Shown: piece after piece, positions 1 to 6,723 of the stretch
Position numbering within the stretch: the first letter of the stretch is position 1
Layout: each line of letters begins with the position of its first letter
Notes under the pieces: model-generated
What the model was told of the DNA's origin: nothing
The model's database searches: none
What the model saw: the letters and a program-made list of their open reading frames with translations, nothing else
Translations under genes and position numbers: made by a program
Assembly (NCBI GenBank): GCA_018985235.1
Contig: JADGIG010000182.1
Location: 1 to 13,752, forward strand
Direction of reading: 5' to 3'
From: Sanchytrium tribonematis
Taxonomy: Eukaryota; Sanchytriomycota; Sanchytriomycetes; Sanchytriales; Sanchytriaceae
Length of the DNA stretch: 13,752 nt

Positions 1-56
1 TTCAAACATGTTGGGTGTTTGAGGGAGCATTTGGCGAAGATACAATTTTGATTTAT

Positions 57-468
57 TTACCAGTAAGCTGGAGGTGGTGCATCGCCAGATTCATCTGATG
101 TAGGTGGAATGCCCTGTCCTCCCAAAGTATCAGTAGTCTCAGTGAGAGTGGCTGTTTCTCCTAAATTGGTCACTTCTGTTGATTGACCTCCATCTTCTGA
201 TTCAGTGTCAACTGTCCCTGCGGTGTATGGTGTTACTTCTTCAGTAGAAGTGTCTGCTCCACCTTTTTTACCTTTCTTACTTTTCTTTCCTTTCTTAAGC
301 TTTTTGGCTTTTTTCTGTTTTTTTGGGTTGTTTCGTTCCTTTGTTTCCAGACCCATGTGCCTTTACAGCTGATTTTCCATGTGATTTGCCAGTTGAAACT
401 GTCGCTTTAGTGGACCCATAAGCTTTGGTTGGGAATGCAGCAACAAGAACAAGTAGAATCCAGATCAT
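57..468 (-). CDS. Lysine-rich putative secreted protein, frame interrupted (intron or frameshift)
   Basis: Not recognised as a known family. From the ATG at 468 the protein begins MIWILLVLVAAFPTKAYG, a clear hydrophobic signal peptide, then a Ser/Thr/Lys/Gly-rich stretch. That frame stops near 288, inside a lysine-rich zone. An overlapping frame continues with a dense KKGKKSKKGKKGG-type block and an acidic Ser/Thr/Glu-rich tail ending in PPPAYW, with a stop at 57-59 that overlaps AATAAA. The two frames can be joined by removing a 52-base GT-AG segment at 315-366 (phase 0, 119 residues in total), a 28-base one at 339-366, or one base of the T7 run at 318-324. I see no TAAC-like branch site in the segment, so intron and sequencing error remain equally open. 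An upstream in-frame ATG at 558 exists, but the signal peptide favours 468. Low-complexity composition means a homology search may return nothing. Confidence 0.5.
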
Positions 469-686
469 GATATACCTAAATGGGAAATCAACGAATTTAT
501 AGTCCATTACATAGCAAAGGCCACTTGTGATACCTTTGCAAATGAAATCCGACACCAATCAAATTCTTAAAAAGTCATTTGCAAGCTGCAAGTCACATAC
601 AAGTGGCTGCAGCACCATTTACGGTTAATTAGATTGATGCTTGATTGAATTAACTATGCCCATCTCTTGCTTCTCTTCATGTCAAA

Positions 687-1412
687 ATGGGATCAAACAT
701 GTCTCGATTCACTCCGCTTAATCAAGTGAAATTATCCAATGTCAGCATCGTCAGGTTAAAAAAGGGCGGTAAACGATTCGAATTAGCCTGTTATAAGAAC
801 AAAATAACAGATTATAGAAATGGTCTAGATACCAATCTAGATAATATTTTACAAATTGATCAAATATTCATGAATGTCAGCAAAGGATTAGTCGCAAATC
901 AAAAAGATTTATCCATATTCAACAAACCACAAGATCAAATCATCATGGAGATATTAACAAAGGGAGATATTCAATTAGGCGAATTAGAAAGAAAAGATCA
1001 ATATTCTCAAATAGAGAAAGAAATAGCCCATTGGATCACTGAAAACACAGTTCATCCATCCACCAATAAGCCATATTCACTAGGCATTATTGAGAAGTCT
1101 ATTAAACAAGTCCATTTTAGCATTAATATTCATAAAAATACAAAACAGCAAGCCATTGAAGTATTGAAATTAATTCAAAATGAGAATGTATTAGAAATCA
1201 CCAGAGTGCAATTAAAAGTGCGTGTCACACTACCACATAAATATAAGCAAATTTATACAGATATTAAAGCATTTATCCAAATTGAAGAAGAATCAGTCGA
1301 AGATGAATTGGAAGTATTTGGGAGTATTGAGCCAAATGCATATAAGCAAATACAAGATATGATGAAGCAGACGAAAGGAAAAGGACGTGTTGAATTGGTA
1401 ACAGTGAAATAA
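687..1412 (+). CDS. SDO1: SBDS/Sdo1 ribosome maturation protein
   Basis: Orthologue of SBDS (human) / Sdo1 (yeast). With the GTPase EFL1 it releases eIF6/Tif6 from nascent 60S subunits in the cytoplasm, a late step of ribosome biogenesis. The protein has 241 residues against about 250 in the family, with all three domains. The N-terminal FYSH domain runs over about residues 5-100 (FTPLNQVKLSN, GKRFELACYKNK, FMNVSKGLVA). The central helical domain is about 105-170 (NKPYSLGIIEKSIKQVHFSI, NTKQQAIEVLK). The C-terminal ferredoxin-like domain ends in KGKGRVELVTVK, and the acidic tail of longer orthologues is missing. The ATG at 687 (context tcaaaATGG, like other starts here) adds MGSN; the ATG at 699 would give the family-like MSRFTPLNQ. 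There is no intron. The stop lies inside AATAAA, and the next gene begins 47 bases downstream on the same strand. Confidence 0.97.
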   Translation: MGSNMSRFTPLNQVKLSNVSIVRLKKGGKRFELACYKNKITDYRNGLDTNLDNILQIDQIFMNVSKGLVANQKDLSIFNKPQDQIIMEILTKGDIQLGELERKDQYSQIEKEIAHWITENTVHPSTNKPYSLGIIEKSIKQVHFSINIHKNTKQQAIEVLKLIQNENVLEITRVQLKVRVTLPHKYKQIYTDIKAFIQIEEESVEDELEVFGSIEPNAYKQIQDMMKQTKGKGRVELVTVK

Positions 1413-1459
1413 ACTTATTTATTCAATACATTTGCCAAAATACCCCTGAAACCACAAAA

Positions 1460-2158
1460 ATGACGCGTGAAGAAAATAGAAGATTATTTCGTGCCATGTA
1501 TGATAAAACCAAATCAGCATATCACAATCAAGTGCATGACATCAAATACACCTATCCAGATAGTAATTTGAAATTACAACCACGTTTTAATTCATCCATT
1601 CCTACATTAATCCCCACTTTAAATGACTGTATTGAAGATATTTTCACATATCAATCTGGTCAGACATTACTCATCAATAGTGCATCATCATTCAAAATGG
1701 GTGGTGGCGTCGTAAATGGCAGTACAGCACAAGAAGAACATTTGTGTAGATGGTCTAATTTATATCATTTTTTAGAATCATCTCATCAAAACCAACCATG
1801 GCCATTAAGACATAGAGTATCCTCTATTTATTGCAAGAATGTTCATTTTTATCATCCCAAAAATGAATCAGAAATGGATGTCAATGTTGTTTCATTATTT
1901 TCATCTAAATTTGCAACTAATCCCAATACATTTGCATTGCATTATAATATATTCAAGCATCTCGTTTATTGGATCAACCAATGCCATATTCAAACTGTCA
2001 TTTTAGTGCCTGTAGGATGTGGTGTATTTAAACATGATCCACAAATTGTTGCAAATGCATTAAAATCAGTGTTAGATGAATTTGAATGTCATTGTAAGAC
2101 TATTTATGTGTCTTGTTATAATAATCAAAATAATTTTGATTGTTTTTCAAATGAATAA
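1460..2158 (+). CDS. Microbial-type poly(ADP-ribose) glycohydrolase
   Basis: Macrodomain-fold hydrolase of the microbial-type PARG family (DUF2263/TIGR02452-like). The family cleaves ribose-ribose bonds in poly(ADP-ribose), reversing PARP modification. The PARG signature GGG-X6-8-QEE is present as GGGVVNGSTAQEE (residues 81-93); in characterised members the two glutamates are the catalytic pair. The following LCRWSNLYHFL matches the family pattern of QEE-LCR-SSLY. Near the C-terminus VGCGVFKHDPQIVANAL matches the family's GCGVF(K/R)NDP loop. The 232 residues suffice for the catalytic domain alone. The start ATG at 1460 has context acaaaaATGAC. The stop TAA sits inside AATAAA in a palindrome shared with the convergent gene. 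The family is scattered across bacteria, fungi and other eukaryotes, so horizontal origin is possible but not shown. Confidence 0.86.
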   Translation: MTREENRRLFRAMYDKTKSAYHNQVHDIKYTYPDSNLKLQPRFNSSIPTLIPTLNDCIEDIFTYQSGQTLLINSASSFKMGGGVVNGSTAQEEHLCRWSNLYHFLESSHQNQPWPLRHRVSSIYCKNVHFYHPKNESEMDVNVVSLFSSKFATNPNTFALHYNIFKHLVYWINQCHIQTVILVPVGCGVFKHDPQIVANALKSVLDEFECHCKTIYVSCYNNQNNFDCFSNE

Positions 2159-2170
2159 ATGACATTTATT
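2154..2170. terminator. Palindromic bidirectional poly(A) element between convergent genes
   Basis: AATAAATG-A-CATTTATT is a perfect inverted repeat that gives AATAAA on both strands. The PARG stop codon (2156-2158) is inside the left arm. The stop of the proposed minus-strand small membrane protein (2166-2168) is inside the right arm, so the two stops are only 7 bases apart. Use as a two-way polyadenylation signal is inferred. Confidence 0.6.
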
Positions 2171-2419
2171 GAACATTTTCTGTCATTTGTTGTTCTGATT
2201 GTAACTGCTGTTGCTGTTGCTTCTTTGAATCTGATATCATTTCCTTGAAATCAACCCATGTTACAATTCCAAATGAAACTGCAACGAATCCAAAAATGAA
2301 TGTGAAATCAGTCAGCTTTTAAGAATAGACCAAATCAAATGGACGGAATTAGAAATTTAGAATGTCTTGATTTCATTCTTTTTTACAACAAAACGGAAGC
2401 ATTTGAGCAATTTATTCAT
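2166..2419 (-). CDS. Candidate small single-pass membrane protein (possibly two exons)
   Basis: Not recognised. The well-supported part is minus-strand 2315-2166, which encodes a hydrophobic helix (DFTFIFGFVAVSFGIVTW), then a charged and glutamine-rich tail (KKQQQQQLQSEQQMTENVQ) and a stop embedded in AATAAA. This frame has no ATG before an upstream TAA, so an upstream exon is needed. One model uses the ATG at 2419, a short exon 2419-2387 and a 71-base intron 2386-2316 (GTAAAA donor, TTCTAAT branch-like sequence, AAAAG acceptor), giving about 60 residues. The exon 1 assignment is weak. A plus-strand small reading frame at 2339-2491 overlaps it and both are unlikely to be real. The poly(A) palindrome at the end is the best argument that a minus-strand gene ends here. 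Confidence 0.35.
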
Positions 2420-2491
2420 ATTTTAACTGAGATCCCATCATTTTCTCATACTATACAACATCTTATAGATTCACTGCGCCAAAAATCTTGA
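2339..2491 (+). CDS. Small open reading frame of 50 codons, unknown
   Basis: The ATG at 2339 (context tcaaATGG) opens a 50-residue frame beginning MDGIRNLECLDFILFYNKTE and ending IDSLRQKS before TGA. It has a mixed, amphipathic composition without low complexity. No family is recognised. There is no AATAAA at its stop, unlike nearly all other genes here, and it overlaps the proposed first exon of the minus-strand membrane protein. It may be a chance frame or a remnant. Confidence 0.22.
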   Translation: MDGIRNLECLDFILFYNKTEAFEQFIHILTEIPSFSHTIQHLIDSLRQKS

Positions 2492-2541
2492 TTTCATCTC
2501 CACCCAAAGAACCTTGTTCTTTTTAACAAAAAACAAAATCC

Positions 2542-2633
2542 CATCTTTTCTTTTTCATATACGCGTAATGCAATATGTTGTCCGACACTTAGATAGTATA
2601 GTGTCTCTTGCAATAGTGTAATCATTTCTCCAA
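2542..2633 (-). pseudogene. Rearranged fragment of the ATP synthase subunit g gene
   Basis: Positions 2542-2620 align without gaps to 4883-4961 of the intact ATP synthase g gene, with 5 mismatches in 79 bases. Four of the five are synonymous in the gene's frame and one changes Arg to Ser. The fragment encodes a match to the N-terminal part (LLQETLYYL to YEKEKM). Directly beside it, 2620-2633 repeats 14 bases (TTGGAGAAATGATT on the minus strand) that in the intact gene encode the C-terminal GEMI. The two pieces are therefore joined in reversed order. The reading frame stays open for about 60 codons but leaves the gene's sequence on both sides. Most likely it is the scar of a duplication followed by deletion. 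Confidence 0.8.
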
Positions 2634-2685
2634 GTTTGGAGGGAAAGATTGCAAATAGTTCGCAGTTAGCAACATATCCATATTA

Positions 2686-3681
2686 TTATTTATTTTTCTT
2701 ATGTAAATCTTCCAGTAAATTATACGCATTGCTTATCTCTTGAAACTTATTTGTTGCGCCAGAATCCTTATTTCTATCTGGATGAAATTCCTTTGCCAAT
2801 TTGCGATAAACTTTTTTGATTGCGCTATCACTAGCACCTTGACTCAATCCCAATATTTTGTAGGCCTGTGCTGATTTATCTGCTGCAGAATTAAAAAATG
2901 ATGGACCACTATTAGTATTAGTATTAGTGTTAGATTGAGCATTCGACTTGGTGTTAGAATCTGATGGAGATGACCCAGTATTATCTCCTGTATCCGGATT
3001 ATTTGATCTTTCCCTATGCCTTATCAATCTTGTAAATTCCATAGCTGATAGCACGAGACCCGCAGCTCCAGAAACGAATGCAAAGATAGACCCGATGAGA
3101 AACACAAATTCTTTGTTACTGCAAGCTTCTTCAATGTCACCAATGCATTTAAATCTATTAAAAGAATCAATATACGAGTCATATGCTGCAGGATCTCCTC
3201 TGAGTGTTGCATCCGGACAATTTTTGTCATACAATGCTTCACGAAAATCTGTTGACATGTAATGATCGTATTGTTCCACAAAGAAGCCACCAGCAATCAA
3301 TGCTGCCAAAGATATTATAAGTAATGGAATTGCCCTCTTTTTACTTCTCTTTTTCAATTCATGACTCCCGAAAGATTCGACCTCAAACCCCTCAATTGGC
3401 AATTTGTTTGGCAATAAATCACTTTCAGAACCTCCCTGCTGTAAATACAAAGCAAATGACTTCTTCAAGAATTCCACTGCATCCGAATGATCACTTGCAA
3501 GTCCACAAAGACTTGGTAACGTATTTCCTGATTGTTTTGAGTGTAAGTTGTACAAATGAATCATCAAATCGTGCAATTCTATTCTTAAATAAGGCGGCAC
3601 TTGACCCTTATCTAAGAATGTCTGAATTTCACTCGATGGTACCATCATGGCAAATACCATTGTCAATTGTATCCAAATCAT
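2686..3681 (-). CDS. Membrane-anchored J-domain protein (Hsp40-type co-chaperone)
   Basis: The protein has 331 residues. The J domain is at the extreme C-terminus (about 273-325), with YKILGL at its start, the HPD motif at 300-302 that stimulates Hsp70 ATPase, and KFQEISNAYNLLED in helix IV. There is no G/F or zinc-finger region, so it is a class C J protein. The N-terminus MIWIQLTMVFAMMVPSS resembles a signal peptide. Two membrane helices lie at about 117-135 and 192-215, separated by a loop with three cysteines (155, 179, 187). A low-complexity N/S/T linker (about 228-262) includes an NTNTNTN run encoded by a short triplet-like repeat. Topology is unclear. A cleaved signal would put the J domain in the ER lumen; the basic residues before the first helix (KKRSKKR) and after the second (RLIRHRER) favour both ends in the cytosol. 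The stop overlaps AATAAA. The N-terminal 110 residues are not recognised. Confidence 0.88.
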   Translation of the reverse strand: MIWIQLTMVFAMMVPSSEIQTFLDKGQVPPYLRIELHDLMIHLYNLHSKQSGNTLPSLCGLASDHSDAVEFLKKSFALYLQQGGSESDLLPNKLPIEGFEVESFGSHELKKRSKKRAIPLLIISLAALIAGGFFVEQYDHYMSTDFREALYDKNCPDATLRGDPAAYDSYIDSFNRFKCIGDIEEACSNKEFVFLIGSIFAFVSGAAGLVLSAMEFTRLIRHRERSNNPDTGDNTGSSPSDSNTKSNAQSNTNTNTNSGPSFFNSAADKSAQAYKILGLSQGASDSAIKKVYRKLAKEFHPDRNKDSGATNKFQEISNAYNLLEDLHKKNK

Positions 3682-3885
3682 GTTTCAAGGACCTACTTGT
3701 GCTTCAAACACATGTTGGGTCATTTGACTAAAATGACGCAATAATGATGTCATTGGTGCATAGATCACTCTGTCAAATCAATGACATGTACATCAAAATG
3801 AACAACACGTAATACGTATTTGTATTGATTGTATTTGCATTAAAATCCCATCTGGATTGATCAAACGAGGAGATTCTCTCTAAAA
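3682..3885. promoter_or_regulatory. Shared upstream region of two divergent genes
   Basis: These 204 bases separate the starts of the J protein (-) and the seven-helix membrane protein (+), so both promoters must fit here or extend into coding sequence. It contains bZIP-like half sites TGACGCAA (3734-3741) and TGATGTCA (3745-3752), and an ACGTAATACGT element near 3809. At 3703-3720 ttcaaacacatgttgggt resembles the first 16 bases of the window, which lie just beyond the 3' end of the 57-468 gene. No TATA box is obvious. Confidence 0.4.
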
Positions 3886-4653
3886 ATGGGCCATTTTGAA
3901 GACTATTTCCAATATATTCTCACTGGTATGGAATCCATCTTATTTATAATCACTATAGTCATGGCATATTACATATTTCCACAAAAAATAAAGCCATTTT
4001 ATATTATATTGAATATTGCATTGATTTCTACCATGATTACTGCATTATTTGCAACACCGCAACTCGTTGAGATACCCACAATGATGCAATTGATTATTCA
4101 GGGATTCTTTTGGCATAGTATGATCTTTTTTGGAAATTGGGCTTATTCTAGACGGATATTGACATTGGGGATACAAAGTCAATATGATAAATTGGTGAAA
4201 TTGACACCTTACATATTGATTATTATTACGACACCTACTGCTGGATTGGTGACTGGATTTGTGGATTTTAAATCGGAATATTTGAGAGCCATGGCGGATA
4301 TTTCATTTATTGTGTTTTCTGTGTGTATGTGCATTGTGGAATTTGGATTATTTGCCATTTTATTACAGAAAGTATTTTATATTTTGGAGTATAGAGTGGC
4401 AGCTAAACGTAAAATTAGAAATGAGTTGATTTTTAGTTTAATTTTATTGATTATTATTGAGACTGGATTGGTTGTGAGTATTGTGAGACAGAGTGCATTT
4501 GCTGTGACTTTAAGACCATTGACTTATTTTATTCGATTGTTGTTTTTGATTCGATTTTATTCGGGATTGATGGATTCTTTGGATCAGCCAATTGATTTGA
4601 GAAATACGTCTAAATCGAATGATTCTGGGTATCATTTGAGTTTTAATGTTTAA
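3886..4653 (+). CDS. Seven-helix integral membrane protein, unknown family
   Basis: The protein has 255 residues and seven hydrophobic segments at roughly 14-31, 38-57, 66-86, 107-126, 137-162, 181-200 and 207-227. The C-terminal tail of about 28 residues is hydrophilic and Ser/Asn-rich. The N-terminus is short (MGHFEDYFQY) with no signal peptide. Basic residues lie between helices 5 and 6 (EYRVAAKRKIRNE), which with the short N-terminus would place the tail in the cytosol in a receptor-like topology. I see no DRY, NPxxY or other diagnostic GPCR motif and do not assign a function. The start context is ctaaaaATGG. The stop TAA is directly followed by TAAA, forming TAATAAA, and the gene converges on ATP synthase g with the two stop codons 13 bases apart. 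Confidence 0.75.
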   Translation: MGHFEDYFQYILTGMESILFIITIVMAYYIFPQKIKPFYIILNIALISTMITALFATPQLVEIPTMMQLIIQGFFWHSMIFFGNWAYSRRILTLGIQSQYDKLVKLTPYILIIITTPTAGLVTGFVDFKSEYLRAMADISFIVFSVCMCIVEFGLFAILLQKVFYILEYRVAAKRKIRNELIFSLILLIIIETGLVVSIVRQSAFAVTLRPLTYFIRLLFLIRFYSGLMDSLDQPIDLRNTSKSNDSGYHLSFNV

Positions 4654-4669
4654 TAAAATGCATTTATTA
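4651..4669. terminator. Near-palindromic bidirectional poly(A) element
   Basis: TAATAAAATGCATTTATTA carries TAATAAA on both strands. The stop codon of the seven-helix protein (4651-4653) and that of ATP synthase g (4667-4669) form its two ends. The arrangement matches 2154-2170. Function as a polyadenylation signal is inferred. Confidence 0.6.
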
Positions 4670-4999
4670 ATGATGTACGTGTGGTTTTCTTGGTAAAATA
4701 GAGCCTCTTCCAATCATTTCTCCAATTGTGAAAAATCCAACTAATTCTAATCCGACTTTACCAGTGCTCTTTAATTGTTCAACATTAGGCATCTGCTTAT
4801 TTCTGACCATTTGAATGGCTTGTCGGGCTACAGTCAACAATCCTTTTGAGGATGCTTCTAATTCTTTCGCATTTGGAGGAGACATCTTTTCTTTTTCGTA
4901 TACGCGTAATGCAATGTGTTGTCCGACACGTAGATAGTATAGTGTCTCTTGTAATAGCGTATTTGCCATTTTAGAAGCACGATTTGCGAATGATGACAT
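4667..4999 (-). CDS. ATP20: Mitochondrial F1Fo-ATP synthase subunit g
   Basis: Subunit g of the mitochondrial ATP synthase peripheral/dimerisation region; it promotes dimer formation and cristae shaping in the inner membrane. It has 110 residues, about the usual family length. The N-terminal half carries LLQETLYYLRVGQHIALRVYEKE. The C-terminal membrane segment is VGLELVGFFTIGEMIGRGSI, with the family-typical E-MIGR and the conserved G/F pattern of the single helix. No cleavable presequence is apparent, as is normal for this subunit. The start ATG at 4999 lies only 24 bases after the stop of the DUF866 gene on the same strand. The stop forms TAATAAA. A rearranged copy of parts of this gene lies at 2542-2633. 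Confidence 0.9.
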   Translation of the reverse strand: MSSFANRASKMANTLLQETLYYLRVGQHIALRVYEKEKMSPPNAKELEASSKGLLTVARQAIQMVRNKQMPNVEQLKSTGKVGLELVGFFTIGEMIGRGSILPRKPHVHH

Positions 5000-5023
5000 T
5001 GTTTGACCCGTTTAAAATAAAAT

Positions 5024-5470
5024 TTATTTGATAGATCCACTTAAATTCATTAATGAGAGACAAATGCCACTATCCAGTACTTCAACCCAGTCATCATCAA
5101 CATCTGCTTCAATATTATTAACAAGAAATGGAGCACATGGCTCGTATCCAATGATTTCTACGCCTCTGACTTCAAAAATGGCAAAATCAAATGTGATTTC
5201 TCCATTCTCTGGCTCATCTACTTGATATACGAGCGCCTCCAATACGTCTATTTTACCATCTTTTTTACAGAATTTGCAATGAATGACTACATTCGCATCT
5301 GATCGTGAATTTTGCGCAGAATATCTCTCATTTGGGTCAACTGTGATTAAATTGGCATACTCCTCTCTACATTGGGTGCATTTAAGTCGAATCGGATACA
5401 CCATATCGCTACTTGCTTCAATTTTAGTGATATTTTCAACTTCGCAGTGAATCTGCAATGTTTGTTTCAT
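5024..5470 (-). CDS. CXXC-motif zinc-binding protein, DUF866 family (CZIB/UPF0587)
   Basis: Member of the DUF866 family (human CZIB, formerly C1orf123), a small cytosolic zinc-binding protein conserved in eukaryotes whose role is poorly defined. The 148 residues (about 160 is typical) contain the two zinc-ligand pairs, CTQC at 31-34 and CKFC at 65-68. The family core follows: FAIFEVRGVEIIGYEPCAPF (about 95-115, matching the FECRGLEP-DFxP segment), then DDDWVEVLDSG (126-135, matching the acidic W-x-DYDE region). The start is the ATG at 5470 (MKQTLQIHCEVENIT). The stop overlaps AATAAA, and ATP synthase g starts 24 bases further on, so the two may share a promoter or be co-transcribed. Confidence 0.9.
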   Translation of the reverse strand: MKQTLQIHCEVENITKIEASSDMVYPIRLKCTQCREEYANLITVDPNERYSAQNSRSDANVVIHCKFCKKDGKIDVLEALVYQVDEPENGEITFDFAIFEVRGVEIIGYEPCAPFLVNNIEADVDDDWVEVLDSGICLSLMNLSGSIK

Positions 5471-5746
5471 AACAATCTCCCTCTACGCTGCTTGATTTGT
5501 TACATTATCAGCTCCAATTGCTCTGCCTAATATTTAAATTACTATTTGATGAATAAATGCCGTTAGTTATGAAAGTCTGAACTGTGCGCCATCTCGCATT
5601 TCTCCGGGTGCACATGAAACACACATGTCTGCCCATTGATTTCGATGCAGCATTCTACGATTATTCGAGTAATAATTACATATAAATGGGTATAATTTTA
5701 TAAGCAAAGAAGTCTAATTTAAATTCACCTCACAAATAGCACTCGA
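5471..5746. other. Upstream region with short open stretches, no clear gene
   Basis: Between the DUF866 start and the first remnant there is a locally GC-richer island at about 5580-5660. On the minus strand one frame is open for 48 codons (ending MRDGAQFRLS) and another ends CVFHVHPEKCEMAHSSDFHN; neither has a convincing start. With two protein-like frames overlapping, at most one can be real. It probably holds the DUF866 promoter. Confidence 0.3.
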
Positions 5747-6272
5747 ATGACAAGGAAGCTGAATATCCAGGCAGTGGAGAAGTTTATTGGGTCAAATCCT
5801 ACTTAGAGCCATTATCATCAGTGTCTACTATATGAATCACAGCGTACCACGTTATGGCACTCTTGGAAATCCTACTTAAGGCGTTTAGATTGTATTAAAA
5901 GTATTTGTCACTAAATTGACTATAGATAGCTAAAAAGAGAGATTCCAGGTAATGAAGATCTAATTAAGACTTCTGACTTGTTTGCGGGTGATATTCAATC
6001 CAAACGGGAAGAATACAGCCATTCCTGTAGTGCATACGTTTCGCATATTTACAAAAATCTGTGAGAGAGACAATTCATCATAAGAGACATGCTCGACACA
6101 CTAAAGATATATTTAATAAGCTATGTTATGAGTTTCAAGCTATGATATTTCCAGGTAAATGGAATGTGATGAGTATGGTGAAAATATTGAAATATTTTTT
6201 ACATACTTCCAAATACGTGCTGCAGGTCTAGTAATCCCTCCATTAGTTGCTTTGAACATTAATGAAGCTTAA
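5747..6272 (+). pseudogene. Decayed or unusually split gene, unknown product
   Basis: One frame from the ATG at 5747 reads for about 133 codons, interrupted by stops at 5804, 5912, 5927, 6062 and 6143. The segments between have ordinary mixed composition, for example TLWHSWKSYLRRLD and TSDLFAGDIQSKREEYSHS. At 6155-6173 lies a 19-base GTAAAT...GAG segment. Removing it joins this frame to a further open stretch (YGENIEIFFTYFQIRAA onward) ending at 6272. Other GT-AG candidates (6061-6084, 5901-5937 with 5949-5968) would remove further stops, but short GT-AG pairs are frequent in such DNA, so this is not proof of splicing. No family is recognised. It could be a pseudogene, a gene with many tiny introns, or chance open frames. 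Confidence 0.3.
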
Positions 6273-6720
6273 TTTGATGCAAAATATTGTAGAATATCAA
6301 TCATGTTTACAAATAGCTCAGTTGCATTTTGGGTGTTTTAAAACTAGACTCGTATCTCACTAAGATCTGTCACTAAAAACATCCTGTTACTTCTAAAAGT
6401 TGCCTGTTGTATAGTTGACTCGATATTAGCCTAGATTTGTCTTGCTTTGTGGATATTTGTGTGACAGCTTAAAAAAGAGTTGAATTTTATGCTAAAATGT
6501 GCCTTTTTGATCTACTTTCCAGCATTTAAATACATGAGATGAGTTGGCATGACATATCATATGATTCTTCTATGTTGAAAGATTCTTAATTACCTATAAA
6601 TGCCCTCATAATGAAAAAATTGATGGTTTTTAAATGAGGTCGATCAAACATCATGCGATTTAACAGACTAACCGGCATGTATTCGCTTTAATAAATAGAT
6701 TTATTTATTATCTACCACTA
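6273..6720. other. Gene-empty stretch
   Basis: I see no supported gene, RNA or long repeat here. Stops are frequent in all frames. The only notable structure is the palindromic AATAAAT-AG-ATTTATT at 6690-6705. Confidence 0.4.
6690..6705. terminator. Palindromic AATAAA/TTTATT element in gene-poor region
   Basis: AATAAAT-AG-ATTTATT is a perfect inverted repeat with a two-base centre. It has the same form as the elements between the convergent gene pairs at 2154 and 4651. Here it would separate plus-strand remnants on the left from a candidate minus-strand gene on the right. Its role is inferred by analogy. Confidence 0.4.
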
Positions 6721-6723
6721 GAT

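Noticed and set aside
2948-3731. Several long frames antisense to, or in other frames of, the J protein
   Set aside because: The J domain, membrane helices and poly(A)-linked stop fix the minus frame at 2686-3681; the others are shadows of it.
5540-5585. Possible C/D-box snoRNA (TTGATGA then CTGA)
   Set aside because: Spacing is short, the C box is imperfect, and there is no terminal stem or C'/D' pair.
6225-6245. 21-base GTCTAG...TTAG as a further micro-intron
   Set aside because: It would join a competing frame that runs into a stop two codons later, so it does not extend any reading frame.
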